Assembly: GCA_049514435.1 (NCBI GenBank)
Contig: JBEKVB010000002.1
Location: 128,022-192,021, forward strand
From: UBA4810 sp002479215
Lineage (GTDB): Bacteria; Desulfobacterota; Syntrophia; Syntrophales; Smithellaceae
DNA: 64,000 nucleotides
Direction of reading: 5' to 3'
Below, one piece after another: positions 43,915 to 53,098 of this stretch. The notes under the pieces are model-generated. The model saw only the letters and a list, made by a program, of their open reading frames with translations, did not search any database and had not been told where the DNA came from. Every line of letters begins with the position of its first letter. Positions within the stretch are counted from its first letter, which is position 1. Position numbers and translations under genes: made by a program.

Positions 43915-44454
43915 TCAGCTAACAATAAAGTAGCAACGACAAAGCATAAAAAACAAAGAGGATACAGCTGCGACGAACCAAAAAATAGATGACCAACGTA
44001 AAATATTTACAGAGAGATTGCTTATTTTTGTATCGCGATTAGCGATCGACTCATTTTTTCGAGTATCAAGCCATGTAATCAAGGCCTTTTCTTCGCAATT
44101 GATCTTGACTAATTTTTTTTCTTCATCACCGTAGATAATGGATCGAGCAACAGTGATCGCGTTTTCATAATGTTTCATTACAGGCGAGAAAGTCTCATAA
44201 GCCTTGCATAGAACAAAGGATAAAAATCCAAGAGACGAGCAAAGCAAAAAGATAACCACAATAAGCGCACTACTTGCTTCTCGAAACACAAAGTTGTCTT
44301 TGCTAAAGATGTTGGTAGCCAGAGCAAAAACAGCACCTGATGCTGTAATAACACCAGGAACGTAGCGATCTCGTTTTGTTTCCATGTAACGTAGATGTTC
44401 AAATGCGCTTTTGTACTCTTCTAAAAGCAAATTTTTGGAAGATATATCCGTCAT
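43915..44454 (-). CDS. Hypothetical membrane protein with SLATT-like layout
   Basis: A 179-residue protein. An N-terminal amphipathic helix (LLLEEYKSAFEHLRYMETKR) precedes two TM segments (YVPGVITASGAVFALATNIF and ALIVVIFLLCSSLGFLSFVL). A cytoplasmic helix follows, then a C-terminal segment (WSSIFWFVAAVSSLFFMLC). SLATT-like effector proteins share this order but usually have low sequence similarity, so this is only a structural suggestion. GGAGGG stands five bases before the ATG. It probably forms an operon with the following gene at 43009. Confidence 0.6.
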   Translation of the reverse strand: MTDISSKNLLLEEYKSAFEHLRYMETKRDRYVPGVITASGAVFALATNIFSKDNFVFREASSALIVVIFLLCSSLGFLSFVLCKAYETFSPVMKHYENAITVARSIIYGDEEKKLVKINCEEKALITWLDTRKNESIANRDTKISNLSVNILRWSSIFWFVAAVSSLFFMLCRCYFIVS

Positions 44455-44688
44455 ATTATCCCTCCTCTAAACTAGCAAAAAATATTGTGGCAACTAATAT
44501 ACAGATTTTCCCCCGATATTTTAACAAAAGTTAAATAAAGCGAATTTATTATAGAAAACATCAGTTCCAATCCACCAGCATCAGCCCGGCGCTAATGCGA
44601 TTGACACACTTTATTGTAATCGATCAGGCCGTTACAAGCGGCAGAAAAAATAAACATACCGATGCGACTTTACACACCATTTTAGTAT

Positions 44689-45579
44689 TTAGTTTTTGCA
44701 TGTACTTGCGTCCCCCTGCATTTCCTGTCTTCTTCTATCCAAATCAGCATATAATTTTTTTTCGCAATCCGGACAAATGCCGTGGCTGAATTCCGCCTCG
44801 GTATGTTTTTGGAGATAAGCTTCGATTTGATTCCAATAGCCTTTATCATCGCGAATTTTTTTGCAGTAAGCGCATATCGGCAATAATCCGCTTAACTGGT
44901 TGACATTCACCAACGCATTTTGAAGTTCAGCAACGGTATCATGTAATTTTACAATCAGAGGCTCCGTGACTTTCACAAATATTATTGTGCCAATTAGAAT
45001 GGCAATAATTCCAAATAGGCCGCAAATTAATCCGGCCTTGATAAAAGGAGCACGAACTTCGGCCATATCGACCTTGGCCACTATACCCCAGTCTAATAGC
45101 GCCACCGGCTCATAGGCAGCTAAAACTTTCTCTCCACGATAATCTAATCCAACAATCGTTCCGGAATGTCCGGTAAGCGCCAGCCGCATCGGTTCCGCCA
45201 ATCTGGAGTTGAAAGAAATGGGTTGCGGATTCTGTAAATTGCTGTGACGCTGATTGAAAATAAAAACAATATTATCTCCTTGTCTATTGGCCAGAGTGAA
45301 CTCACCGGTTTGGCCAAAACCCTTATAGCGTTTATGCGCATCTACGACTTGGCTTAACGTCGCTTCATTTGTCCCCACAGGATGAGTCTTGCCATGTAAG
45401 GAATCAAATCTAGCCATCGCTTCAATCAACCGGGCCTGACTCACGACAATGTCCCGGAGATCTTCTGCGTGTTCCTTAAATGCCGTTCGGTAAAGCATTC
45501 CAAGCGCAATCATTTCAACTCCCAGAACTATCACTACCATAATTAAAATCAGCAAAATAATTCTTTTGCGCGGATTCAT
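44689..45579 (-). CDS. Cache-type membrane sensor with C-terminal cysteine-rich module
   Basis: A 296-residue protein: a TM (IILLILIMVVIVLGVEMIAL), a periplasmic single-Cache-like domain to about residue 185, a second TM (LICGLFGIIAILIGTIIFVK) and a short helix. The terminal module is SGLLPICAYCKKIRDDKGYW, then NQIEAYLQKH...EFSHGICPDC. The CxxC pairs look like zinc ligands. In deltaproteobacteria this module often ends PAS sensor proteins; here it is directly after a membrane sensor and no kinase or cyclase follows. GGAGG precedes the ATG. Its output is unknown. Confidence 0.75.
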   Translation of the reverse strand: MNPRKRIILLILIMVVIVLGVEMIALGMLYRTAFKEHAEDLRDIVVSQARLIEAMARFDSLHGKTHPVGTNEATLSQVVDAHKRYKGFGQTGEFTLANRQGDNIVFIFNQRHSNLQNPQPISFNSRLAEPMRLALTGHSGTIVGLDYRGEKVLAAYEPVALLDWGIVAKVDMAEVRAPFIKAGLICGLFGIIAILIGTIIFVKVTEPLIVKLHDTVAELQNALVNVNQLSGLLPICAYCKKIRDDKGYWNQIEAYLQKHTEAEFSHGICPDCEKKLYADLDRRRQEMQGDASTCKN

Positions 45580-45618
45580 TGTTCCTCCGTTAACGCTTCA
45601 AAATTTACTGTAGCAAAC

Positions 45619-46365
45619 TTATTTTTTTGCGGCAAGAATCTGTCGCACTTTTTCCAGTTCCTGTTGATTATCCACTTCCACAGAATCGTGGGGAGTTATC
45701 ACTACCTTGATTTTGTAGCCGTATTCCAGCGCCCGGAGTTGCTCCAGGGCTTCAAGCTTTTCCAGTTTTCCTTCGGGAAGTTTGGTGAAAGTATCGAGGA
45801 AATCGCGGCGGTAGGCATAAATACCGTGATGTTTGTAATAGTCGGCTTTCATCGTGCTCGCGCGCACATAGGGAATGGTTGCCCGCGAAAAATATAGGGC
45901 AAAAAATTGGTTATCGAAAGCGACCTTTACGGCATGGGGATGGGTAATTTCTTCTTCGAGAATAATTTTATAAATTAATGTGGACATAACTATTGCAGAA
46001 TCATCGATAAGCGGCCGGATAACTTCATCTACCTGCACCGGCTCAAAAACCGGCTGATCGCCCTGAATGTTGACGACGATGGCGTCAGCAGAAAGATTAA
46101 GAGTTTTTACGGCTTCGGTAATTCTATCCGTGCCGGAACGATGTGCGGCTGACGTCATAATGGCATTGCCACCGAATTTTTTCACGGCTTTAAATATTCT
46201 GTCGTCATCGGTGGCTACGGCCACATAAGGAACAGCTTTGGCTTGGGATACGCGTTCATAGACATGCTGAATCATCGGTTTGCCGCATAAATCGGCCAGA
46301 GGTTTACCCGGAAAACGGCTGGACTGGTAGCGGGAGGGAATGATGCAAACGATGTCTCTTTTCAT
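45619..46365 (-). CDS. kdsB: 3-deoxy-manno-octulosonate cytidylyltransferase
   Basis: A 248-residue enzyme that activates Kdo with CTP for lipopolysaccharide core assembly. IPSRYQSSRFPGKPLADLCG at the N-terminus and VVNIQGDQPVFEPVQVDEVI are typical. HHGIYAYRRDFLDTFTKLP, KLEALEQLRALEYGYKIKVV and SVEVDNQQELEKV are also diagnostic. It is direct evidence for an LPS-bearing outer membrane. Confidence 0.95.
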   Translation of the reverse strand: MKRDIVCIIPSRYQSSRFPGKPLADLCGKPMIQHVYERVSQAKAVPYVAVATDDDRIFKAVKKFGGNAIMTSAAHRSGTDRITEAVKTLNLSADAIVVNIQGDQPVFEPVQVDEVIRPLIDDSAIVMSTLIYKIILEEEITHPHAVKVAFDNQFFALYFSRATIPYVRASTMKADYYKHHGIYAYRRDFLDTFTKLPEGKLEKLEALEQLRALEYGYKIKVVITPHDSVEVDNQQELEKVRQILAAKK

Positions 46366-46450
46366 CTTTGTTGCCTCGTGAAAAGACCCGGCATGCAGAA
46401 TTTACCCGGTGAATGCTGGTAGCAAGAAGCATACGCTTAGTTTTACTGTT

Positions 46451-47428
46451 TTAGCTACCCAAATATTGGTCGGCTTGCTGCAAATAATTAACTACATAAT
46501 CCCGCACGGAATCTTCCAGAGATGAAAACACTACGGGACATCCGGCATCTTTCAGCTTATTCATTTTGGCTTCGGTGAAATACTGGTATTGATCGCGTAA
46601 AGACTCAGGCATTTCGATGTATTGTATATTGGTTTTGCTCCCCATTGCAGCAAATACAGCTTTAATCAAGTCATTCCAGGTTCGGGACTTTCCTGTTCCC
46701 AGGTTAAAAATGCCGTTGACTTTCTGATTATTAAAAAGCCACCACATAACGTCCAGGCAATTTTTGACATAGACAAAGTCGCGCATCTGGCCGCCGTCGG
46801 GATATTTTTTCTTATAGGATTTGAAAAGCCGCACTTTTCCTGTTTCTTTAATCTGATGAAACGCCTTAAAGATTACGCTCGTCATTTCTTCTTTGTGGTA
46901 TTCATTAGGACCGAAAACATTGAAAAATTTGATGCCCGCAATTTTATTTTCCAGCTTATTTTTTAAAACCCATACATCAAACACCTGTTTGGAATAGCCA
47001 TACATATTAATCGGTTTGAGCTTACTGATTTTACCGTGGTCATCGGAAAAGCCCTGAGTTCCATCGCCGTAAGTCGCGGCGGAGCTGGCATAAATAAACC
47101 GAACATTATGTCGCAGTGCCCATTCGGCAAGCCTGCGGCTATAAAGATAATTATTTTCCCAAAGATAGTCCGCGTCGCGCTCCGTTGTGGATGAACATGC
47201 ACCCATGTGAACAATAGCGCTGATTTCAAAAGGCACCTTATCGGCACAGACCATCTGTAAGAACTCGTCTTTATGGATGTAATCGACAAAACGCCGGTTG
47301 ACCAAGTTCTTCCATTTGTCGTCAGTACTCAATCGATCAACGATGATAATATCATCGATGCCTTCCTGATTGAGACGCCAGATAAAAGCACTGCCGATAA
47401 ATCCGGCGCCGCCTGTGACAATAATCAT
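46451..47428 (-). CDS. hldD: ADP-L-glycero-D-manno-heptose 6-epimerase
   Basis: A 325-residue SDR-type epimerase that makes the heptose donor of the LPS inner core. It starts MIIVTGGAGFIGSAFIWRLN (NADP-binding), has VHMGACSSTTERDADYLW, the catalytic YGYSKQ (YxxxK) and KFFNVFGPNEYHKEEMTSV, and ends with the expected helix. ATG 47428 was chosen because AAAGGAG lies eight bases upstream; TTG 47434 is too near. It is one gene away from kdsB, in keeping with LPS synthesis. Confidence 0.93.
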   Translation of the reverse strand: MIIVTGGAGFIGSAFIWRLNQEGIDDIIIVDRLSTDDKWKNLVNRRFVDYIHKDEFLQMVCADKVPFEISAIVHMGACSSTTERDADYLWENNYLYSRRLAEWALRHNVRFIYASSAATYGDGTQGFSDDHGKISKLKPINMYGYSKQVFDVWVLKNKLENKIAGIKFFNVFGPNEYHKEEMTSVIFKAFHQIKETGKVRLFKSYKKKYPDGGQMRDFVYVKNCLDVMWWLFNNQKVNGIFNLGTGKSRTWNDLIKAVFAAMGSKTNIQYIEMPESLRDQYQYFTEAKMNKLKDAGCPVVFSSLEDSVRDYVVNYLQQADQYLGS

Positions 47429-47516
47429 GCGCAATGCTCCTTTACTGTCTTAAAAATTGTTAGACTTAACTAATACTTAAAAGAATTACTGTCAATCAAG
47501 AAATTCGCTCCTGATT

Positions 47517-48371
47517 TTATTGAATCCAGTAAGCTTTGTTATCCAAAGTAAGAACACGGCAGGGGGCATCTTCCTTGATCATCATGAAATTAATTTGCCT
47601 GCCTGTGATTCCGCCGGAGCCGCGGTGTGAGAAAAAAATGTCCTGACGGCAAAAGGTGCAGAAGCCTGAAGTTTCTATATTCTTTTCCGGGATACCGCAA
47701 TCCAGGATTTGCCGGCGGTTCGCCTCGGGCAAATCCAGCATCCATTTATTCCCCACAGTTGCAGGCAGTAAATAAATTTCATGGCTTTTTTGTCCGCGAA
47801 AAGCATCGGCGACAGCCGAATCCACTTGATAACAGCATTTACCTATCGAAGGGCCGATAGCTACCAAAATATTTTGCAAAGAAGACCCGTATTGATTTTG
47901 CATCAATTCGATAACTTTGGCGCTGATTTTCAGCGCAGTACTGCGCCAACCGGCATGAGCCACAGCGATTATTTTTTTTAACCGGTCGACAAAGAAAACC
48001 GGCACGCAATCAGCCGTCTTGATGCAAATCGCGAGGTTTGTGCGGTTGGTTACAATGGCATCATAATCAAGCTCCGCGCGCGAAGAAAAAAAACCGCCAT
48101 GGGATTTGATGACGAATATCTTATCACCATGAACCTGATTGACGACTAAAAATTGTTCCAAAGGAATGGCAAAAGCCTTGGATAGATGACCCCAATTCTG
48201 CAAAACGCTGTATTCTTCATCGCCTTCGTTAAAGCTCACATTGAGGCTCGCATATTCATCTTGCGAAACTCCGCCTTGTCGCGCGCAAAAAGCGTGAATT
48301 AAGAAATCACATTCGCTGAAAATTGCCGCCTGTAAATAGGGAATGGATTCTTTTTTAGAAAGTGGAAACAT
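47517..48371 (-). CDS. pgeF: Laccase-domain protein (PgeF/YfiH family)
   Basis: A 284-residue protein of the peptidoglycan editing factor/YfiH family, also described as a purine nucleoside phosphorylase-like or multicopper polyphenol oxidase domain. CIKTADCVPVFFVD, AVAHAGWRSTALKI, GPSIGKCCYQV and SGFCTFC carry the metal-binding Cys/His set. Such genes often follow rluD, as here on the same strand (20-base gap). Confidence 0.9.
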   Translation of the reverse strand: MFPLSKKESIPYLQAAIFSECDFLIHAFCARQGGVSQDEYASLNVSFNEGDEEYSVLQNWGHLSKAFAIPLEQFLVVNQVHGDKIFVIKSHGGFFSSRAELDYDAIVTNRTNLAICIKTADCVPVFFVDRLKKIIAVAHAGWRSTALKISAKVIELMQNQYGSSLQNILVAIGPSIGKCCYQVDSAVADAFRGQKSHEIYLLPATVGNKWMLDLPEANRRQILDCGIPEKNIETSGFCTFCRQDIFFSHRGSGGITGRQINFMMIKEDAPCRVLTLDNKAYWIQ

Positions 48372-48391
48372 TTATCCGCCTTATTATCTTT

Positions 48392-49378
48392 TCATTGGGC
48401 TTGTGTTTGTCTGCGAAAAAGTTCGCATAAAGCAGTCATATCTGCCGGCATTTCTGCGGTAAACACAACTCGCTCGCGCTTTAAAGGATGGATAAAAGAA
48501 AGCTGCGCGGCATGCAGTGCTTGTCTGTTTAATGACTTCAAACTTGTTTTTAAAAGTGGATCGCTAATGGCGCGTATTTTATTTGTCGTGCTGCCATAAA
48601 CGGTATCCCCGATGACCGGATAACCTCGATCGGAGAGGTGAACGCGGATCTGGTGGGTGCGGCCTGTTTTGATTTCTACATCCAGCAAGGTAGCCAAGCC
48701 GTAACGTTCGCGCACCTTCCAAAGAGTAAGAGCAGATTTGCCGCGCTTGCTTTTTGTGGACATTTTTTTACGGTCGGTGGCATGCCTGCCCACAGGCAGC
48801 AGTATTTCTCCCTGATTGCCTCTCATGTCCCCCCAGACAAACACCCGATAAGTTTTTTGCACTTCATGGTTCTCAAACTGGGCGGAAAGATTGCGGTGCG
48901 CATCATCCGTTTTTGCCGCCACAATCAAACCAGAAGTTCCTTTATCTAAACGATGAACAATGCCCGGACGTACAACCCCGCCGATTCCCGACAAATTTTG
49001 ACAATGAAACAGCAAAGCGTTGACCAGGGTGTTTTCCGGATTTCCCGGCGCGGGATGCACAACCATTCCCGCCGGTTTATTTACCACGATTATGGCTTCG
49101 TCTTCATAAACAATACTTAGAGGAATATCCTGGGCAGAGGCAATAGTCTCTTTTGCCGGTTTTAGATGGAGACTTATTATGTCTCCTTCCTTCAGGCGCT
49201 GGCTTACTTTTGGTACTATACCATTGACCAGGACATCGCCTTCTTCCACAACGCGTTTCACCTGCGACCGTGATAATGCCGCATCGTTCTGCGTTAGAAA
49301 CACATCCAGCCTTTGGCCACGCTGATTGCGGTTTACTGTAAAGCGTATTTCTTTCAATTGTGCTGGTGGAATTGACAA
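48392..49378 (-). CDS. rluD: 23S rRNA pseudouridine synthase RluD family
   Basis: A 328-residue RluA-family enzyme. An N-terminal S4 domain (QRLDVFLTQNDAALSRSQVK, RVVEEGDVLVNG) and the catalytic Asp in GIVHRLDKGTSGLIVAAKTD are present, with RTHQIRVHLSDRGYPVIGD. The likely start is TTG 49378, five bases after GGAG; no ATG with a good site lies nearby. The exact uridine targets cannot be told from sequence, but size and S4 domain point to RluD. Confidence 0.92.
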   Translation of the reverse strand: MSIPPAQLKEIRFTVNRNQRGQRLDVFLTQNDAALSRSQVKRVVEEGDVLVNGIVPKVSQRLKEGDIISLHLKPAKETIASAQDIPLSIVYEDEAIIVVNKPAGMVVHPAPGNPENTLVNALLFHCQNLSGIGGVVRPGIVHRLDKGTSGLIVAAKTDDAHRNLSAQFENHEVQKTYRVFVWGDMRGNQGEILLPVGRHATDRKKMSTKSKRGKSALTLWKVRERYGLATLLDVEIKTGRTHQIRVHLSDRGYPVIGDTVYGSTTNKIRAISDPLLKTSLKSLNRQALHAAQLSFIHPLKRERVVFTAEMPADMTALCELFRRQTQAQ

Positions 49379-49400
49379 TTTGACTCCGCAAAATCACAAG

Positions 49401-50816
49401 TTAAGTTGATACTATTTGACGCAGGCCCTCAATAATAAAGGCAAATTCATTTTCGACAACAGTGCGCAAATCAATGAAGATTTCGTCTTTATCTACCCGG
49501 ACAAGGATAGGCATTTCAAGGTTGCGTAACTTTTCTTCTATGCGGCTGGCGGACATTTTTTTATTTTTAATCCCGACCAAAACAGTAGGAATCTTTTGCG
49601 TCGGCAAAGATCCGCCTCCTGCTGCGGCAAAATCATCTCGCAGGAAAAATTCCAGAGAGTCAAAATTTGATTTCTGCAATTTATTGATCAGTTTGCGGGC
49701 GCGCTTTTTAACCACGTCCACCGGCTCGGTCAATGCTCGTAATGACCTAAGCTTTTTTACCGCGGCAATGGGATCAAGGTAATGTATCAGTGTTGCTTCG
49801 AGCGCGGCCAAGGTGAATTTGTCGATTCTCAGTGCGCGGTTGAGCGGATTTTTTTTGATCTTTTCTAGAATTTCTTTTCTTCCTAAAATGATGCCCGCTT
49901 GCGGCCCGCCGAGGAGTTTATCGCCGCTGAAGGTAACTACATCAGCCCCGCATGTTAAAACCTCGCGAATCGTCGGTTCATGTTCCAGGCCGTAATTATC
50001 CAGGTCGATTACACAGCCGCTACCCAAATCATCCATAACCGGGATGCGGCGTTTTCGCCCCAAAGCCACCAGAGATTCCATATCCGCTTCTTCGGTAAAG
50101 CCCACAATGCGGAAATTGCTGGTGTGCACTTTCAGTATCAGGCCGGTTTCTTTATTTATCGCCTTTTCGTAATCACTCAGGCGCGTACGGTTGGTTGTGC
50201 CCACTTCCCGCAAACGAGCGGCGCTTTTGCGCATAATTTCCGGAATACGGAATTCGCCTCCGATTTCGATAAGTTCGCCACGGGAAACTATAGTTTCTTT
50301 GCCTTCCGACAAAGTATTGAGGACAAGCAAAACAGCCGCAGCGTTATTATTGACAATCAGGACATCCTGTGCACCGGTCAAGGCGCAAATTAATCGGTTT
50401 ACATGATCGTAGCGCTGGCCGCGTTCACCTTTAATCAAATCAAATTCCAAATTGGAATAGCCTTTGCCCACCTCTAAAATTCTTTGCAGAGCTTCCGGGC
50501 AAAGAGGAGCGCGGCCAAGATTGGTATGCAGGACGACTCCGGTGGCATTGACAAGGCGGCGCAAGTTATAGCGGTGCAATCCTCTTATTAATCTTTCCAC
50601 TTCTCCGGCAACGATTGCCGCATCATAAGAAACCTTCACAAGTCCTTTTTTTCCGGCCTCAACAATCTTATCCCTCAAATTTTGCACAACCATCCGGCAG
50701 GTTTCTTTGACAATATTGCGCGGCGCCAGAGCATAGATATCCTGCTTTTCCAAAAATAGAATAACTTCGTCAATTTTCGGCAGTTTCTTCAGCATTTCTT
50801 TTCTTCGCTCATCCAT
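49401..50816 (-). CDS. selA: L-seryl-tRNA(Sec) selenium transferase
   Basis: A 471-residue PLP enzyme that converts seryl-tRNA(Sec) to selenocysteinyl-tRNA(Sec). LVNATGVVLHTNLGRAPL, VNNNAAAVLLVLNTLSEGKE, VSRGELIEIGGEFRIPEIM, LKVHTSNFRIVGFTEEADM and TFSGDKLLGGPQAGIILG (PLP lysine) match the family closely. The start MDERRKEMLKKLPKIDEVI aligns with the normal N-terminus; an upstream in-frame start at 50873 would overlap the preceding gene and is doubted. selB, selC and selD are not in the window. It is required for the selenoprotein at 13969. Confidence 0.95.
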   Translation of the reverse strand: MDERRKEMLKKLPKIDEVILFLEKQDIYALAPRNIVKETCRMVVQNLRDKIVEAGKKGLVKVSYDAAIVAGEVERLIRGLHRYNLRRLVNATGVVLHTNLGRAPLCPEALQRILEVGKGYSNLEFDLIKGERGQRYDHVNRLICALTGAQDVLIVNNNAAAVLLVLNTLSEGKETIVSRGELIEIGGEFRIPEIMRKSAARLREVGTTNRTRLSDYEKAINKETGLILKVHTSNFRIVGFTEEADMESLVALGRKRRIPVMDDLGSGCVIDLDNYGLEHEPTIREVLTCGADVVTFSGDKLLGGPQAGIILGRKEILEKIKKNPLNRALRIDKFTLAALEATLIHYLDPIAAVKKLRSLRALTEPVDVVKKRARKLINKLQKSNFDSLEFFLRDDFAAAGGGSLPTQKIPTVLVGIKNKKMSASRIEEKLRNLEMPILVRVDKDEIFIDLRTVVENEFAFIIEGLRQIVST

Positions 50817-50838
50817 AAATATTTTTTCTCGACGAAAA

Positions 50839-52110
50839 TTATACAATACCGGCTTGCTTGCGACAATAATCACGGAAGTTGTTCACGGCAATATAAAACT
50901 CCCTCATCATTATTACCCAGAGGTAACGGCCTTTCGGCGTTAGACGCAAATGGAGCGGGAAATAGCGCAAAGCCCTGACTATTTCAAATAAAGCTATTTC
51001 CTTCCATAATGTTTTTAAAAACTTACCGTTATATTTTTCTTCCAACGCCGCAATATCCAATTTCGTGCTAAATAATTTCATTAAGAAATCATAGCTCATT
51101 TGGTCATGAAGATCAAACCCGCGGGAAGCCAGAAGCGGCAAATTACCATGATCGAGGCGGGCGATATACTCTTCAATATTAAACGTGTTGGAATAACAAA
51201 CACCATTAAGATAACCTATGGCGCCGCTCCCCAGACCCGCGTACTCATCGTAATCTACAACATATTCATCAATGAGAGAACTATCTTTCTTTTTCCGAGA
51301 AAAGCACCAGGCCGAAGAAAAATTATAATTTTTTTCCAGGCGCTTGACTATCAGCTTGTATAATTTCTGTTCCCCTTTAAAATCAACTTCTCCGATAGTC
51401 TTCTCCATTAATTCTTGCGTTATAGTTGAAACCATCAAAGGATAAAACGTAATTTGATCCATGTTTAAATTAAGTAAAACTTCCAGATCAGCATCAAGAA
51501 TTCCCTGCGTTTGTGCGGGAATATTAAAAATCATATCGGCATTTAAAGTATCAAATGACCCTCGCGTGTTTTTGAGTTTTTCCGCAATAGCCTCACCTGA
51601 TCCGTATCTTTCATAGCGTCCGATTTTTTTGAGTAAATCATCATTGAAAGTCTGCACGCCCACAGACAATCTTTGGACACCACTTTGCTGTAAAATTTCA
51701 ATATTTCTCGAAGTTAAGTGATTGGGATTTGTTTCTACCGATATTTCTCTGATGGGAAAGCTTTCCTGCGCCAAACGCAACGTTTCGGCAAGCTCGTCAA
51801 TCAGCACCGTTGGGGTGCCGCCGCCGACATAAATTCCACTGAATTTATATCCCTTTTCCCGGTAAAGATTAATTTCCTGCCGCAGAGCTTTAAAATATTT
51901 TCGGGCAAGTTGCTCCGTAAAAGCTATCCTATGAAAAGAACAATAAGGGCAAAGTTCTTCGCAGAAGGGAATATGCAGATAAAGAAGGCGCAGTTTTTCG
52001 TCGGCGCAGCGGGGCAATGCCGGCAAGCTTCCCTCTTCAAATTTCAGGGCGCGAGCAAATTCCCTTTTCGCTATTTTAGTAACAATTTGAGTAATCAAAT
52101 TTAAATCCAT
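50839..52110 (-). CDS. HemW-like radical SAM coproporphyrinogen-oxidase family protein
   Basis: A 423-residue radical SAM protein. LYLHIPFCEELCPYCSFHRI holds CX3CX2C. GIYVGGGTPTVLIDELAETL, EISVETNPNHLTSRNIEIL and RLSVGVQTFNDDLLKKIGRY are typical of HemN/HemW proteins. The later part (LIDEYVVDYDEYAGLGSGAI, then GYLNGVCYSNTFNIEEYI) is also HemW-like. True HemN (anaerobic coproporphyrinogen dehydrogenase) usually has a longer N-terminus, so heme chaperone-like HemW or a ChuW-type relative is more likely. It ends 22 bases before the selA start and probably shares its transcript. Confidence 0.82.
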   Translation of the reverse strand: MDLNLITQIVTKIAKREFARALKFEEGSLPALPRCADEKLRLLYLHIPFCEELCPYCSFHRIAFTEQLARKYFKALRQEINLYREKGYKFSGIYVGGGTPTVLIDELAETLRLAQESFPIREISVETNPNHLTSRNIEILQQSGVQRLSVGVQTFNDDLLKKIGRYERYGSGEAIAEKLKNTRGSFDTLNADMIFNIPAQTQGILDADLEVLLNLNMDQITFYPLMVSTITQELMEKTIGEVDFKGEQKLYKLIVKRLEKNYNFSSAWCFSRKKKDSSLIDEYVVDYDEYAGLGSGAIGYLNGVCYSNTFNIEEYIARLDHGNLPLLASRGFDLHDQMSYDFLMKLFSTKLDIAALEEKYNGKFLKTLWKEIALFEIVRALRYFPLHLRLTPKGRYLWVIMMREFYIAVNNFRDYCRKQAGIV

Positions 52111-52222
52111 ACAATTCAGGTTATATAACTTGCTTCTTTATTATTTAACAAAAGATATATGACTATTGCAAGCTACTATTACTTAATGAATTTGTAAAAA
52201 GTTATAAACGTAATCCATCCAG

Positions 52223-52348
52223 AGCGGCTTCGTAAAAAGCTGCCGATGCAAGGCAGGTAATTCCCGAGGAGTGAGGCGTACTTGAGCCTACTTCGCAACG
52301 ACGAGGGATGAAGCCGAACACAACAGATGGACTTTTTACGATGCCGTC
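52223..52348 (+). repeat. Dispersed MITE-like element family A, copy 2
   Basis: 126 bp, the same length as 25115-25240. The termini AGCGGCTTCGTAAAAAG and CTTTTTACGATGCCGTC are mutually complementary with few mismatches. The interior (GAGTGAGGCGTACTTGAGCC ... GATGAAGC) matches the complement of copy 1. It lies in the gap between the HemW-like gene and def. Confidence 0.78.
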
Positions 52349-52412
52349 ATTCCTTGATATAACGCGTAATAAGTGATATATGCCGCAAAAAACAAGGTCC
52401 CGGTGAAGCTAC

Positions 52413-52973
52413 ATGCCTAAAGATAAAGTTTTAACATTATGGAATAATGAAGGACTCAACGAAAAAGACACCTCCATCTTAAGAAAAAAATCCGTGGAAG
52501 TGCCTGTGCCGCTGGATAAAGAATCGCGAGAAGTAATCCAAACTCTGGTTGATTCGTTTCTGGGCAGAGATGACGCTTCGGGGCTTGCCGCTCCGCAAAT
52601 AGGCATTAACAAAAGAATATTCGTTTTCCGCAATAAAGGCTTCGGTGAAGGGGGGAAAGTAAAAAGTCCCGATGATTTTGAAATTTTGATTAACCCACGC
52701 ATTACTCAGGCGCGCGGCGAAAAAGTAGATATGGCTGAAGGTTGTTTATCTTGCCCGGAAATTCAGGTGGAGGTCAGCCGCTTCCCCGAAATAAAAGTTC
52801 GTGCCTTGAATGAAAAGGGAGAAAAAATTAACAAGAAGTATATGGATTACGTCGCCCGTGTTATACAACACGAGCTGGACCATCTGGATGGTAAACTAAT
52901 CGTCGATTACGGAGGCAATCTCTATTATCCCAAAGACAAACAAGACTTTTTTGGAAAGCTTTTTCAAGGTTGA
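52413..52973 (+). CDS. def: Peptide deformylase
   Basis: A 186-residue metalloenzyme that removes the formyl group from new proteins. The three motifs are GLAAPQIG (57-64), EGCLS with metal-binding Cys111, and HELDH (153-157). The family runs 150-200 residues, so the size is normal. It stands 126 bases before the zinc-ribbon gene and the gcv cluster. Confidence 0.94.
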   Translation: MPKDKVLTLWNNEGLNEKDTSILRKKSVEVPVPLDKESREVIQTLVDSFLGRDDASGLAAPQIGINKRIFVFRNKGFGEGGKVKSPDDFEILINPRITQARGEKVDMAEGCLSCPEIQVEVSRFPEIKVRALNEKGEKINKKYMDYVARVIQHELDHLDGKLIVDYGGNLYYPKDKQDFFGKLFQG

Positions 52974-53098
52974 TCAATGGAAAATTTTTGATTAAATCTT
53001 GAAATCTCCCCGGAGTTGTAGTAGTTTTCTGGCATTAATTAAAACTGATGCAATAAAGTTATTTTCTATCATTTAATTTTCCCCGGAGAAGCTATCCC

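Noticed and set aside
50817..50873. Longer SelA start overlapping the HemW-like gene
   Set aside because: The SelA N-terminal alignment favours MDERRKEML at 50816.
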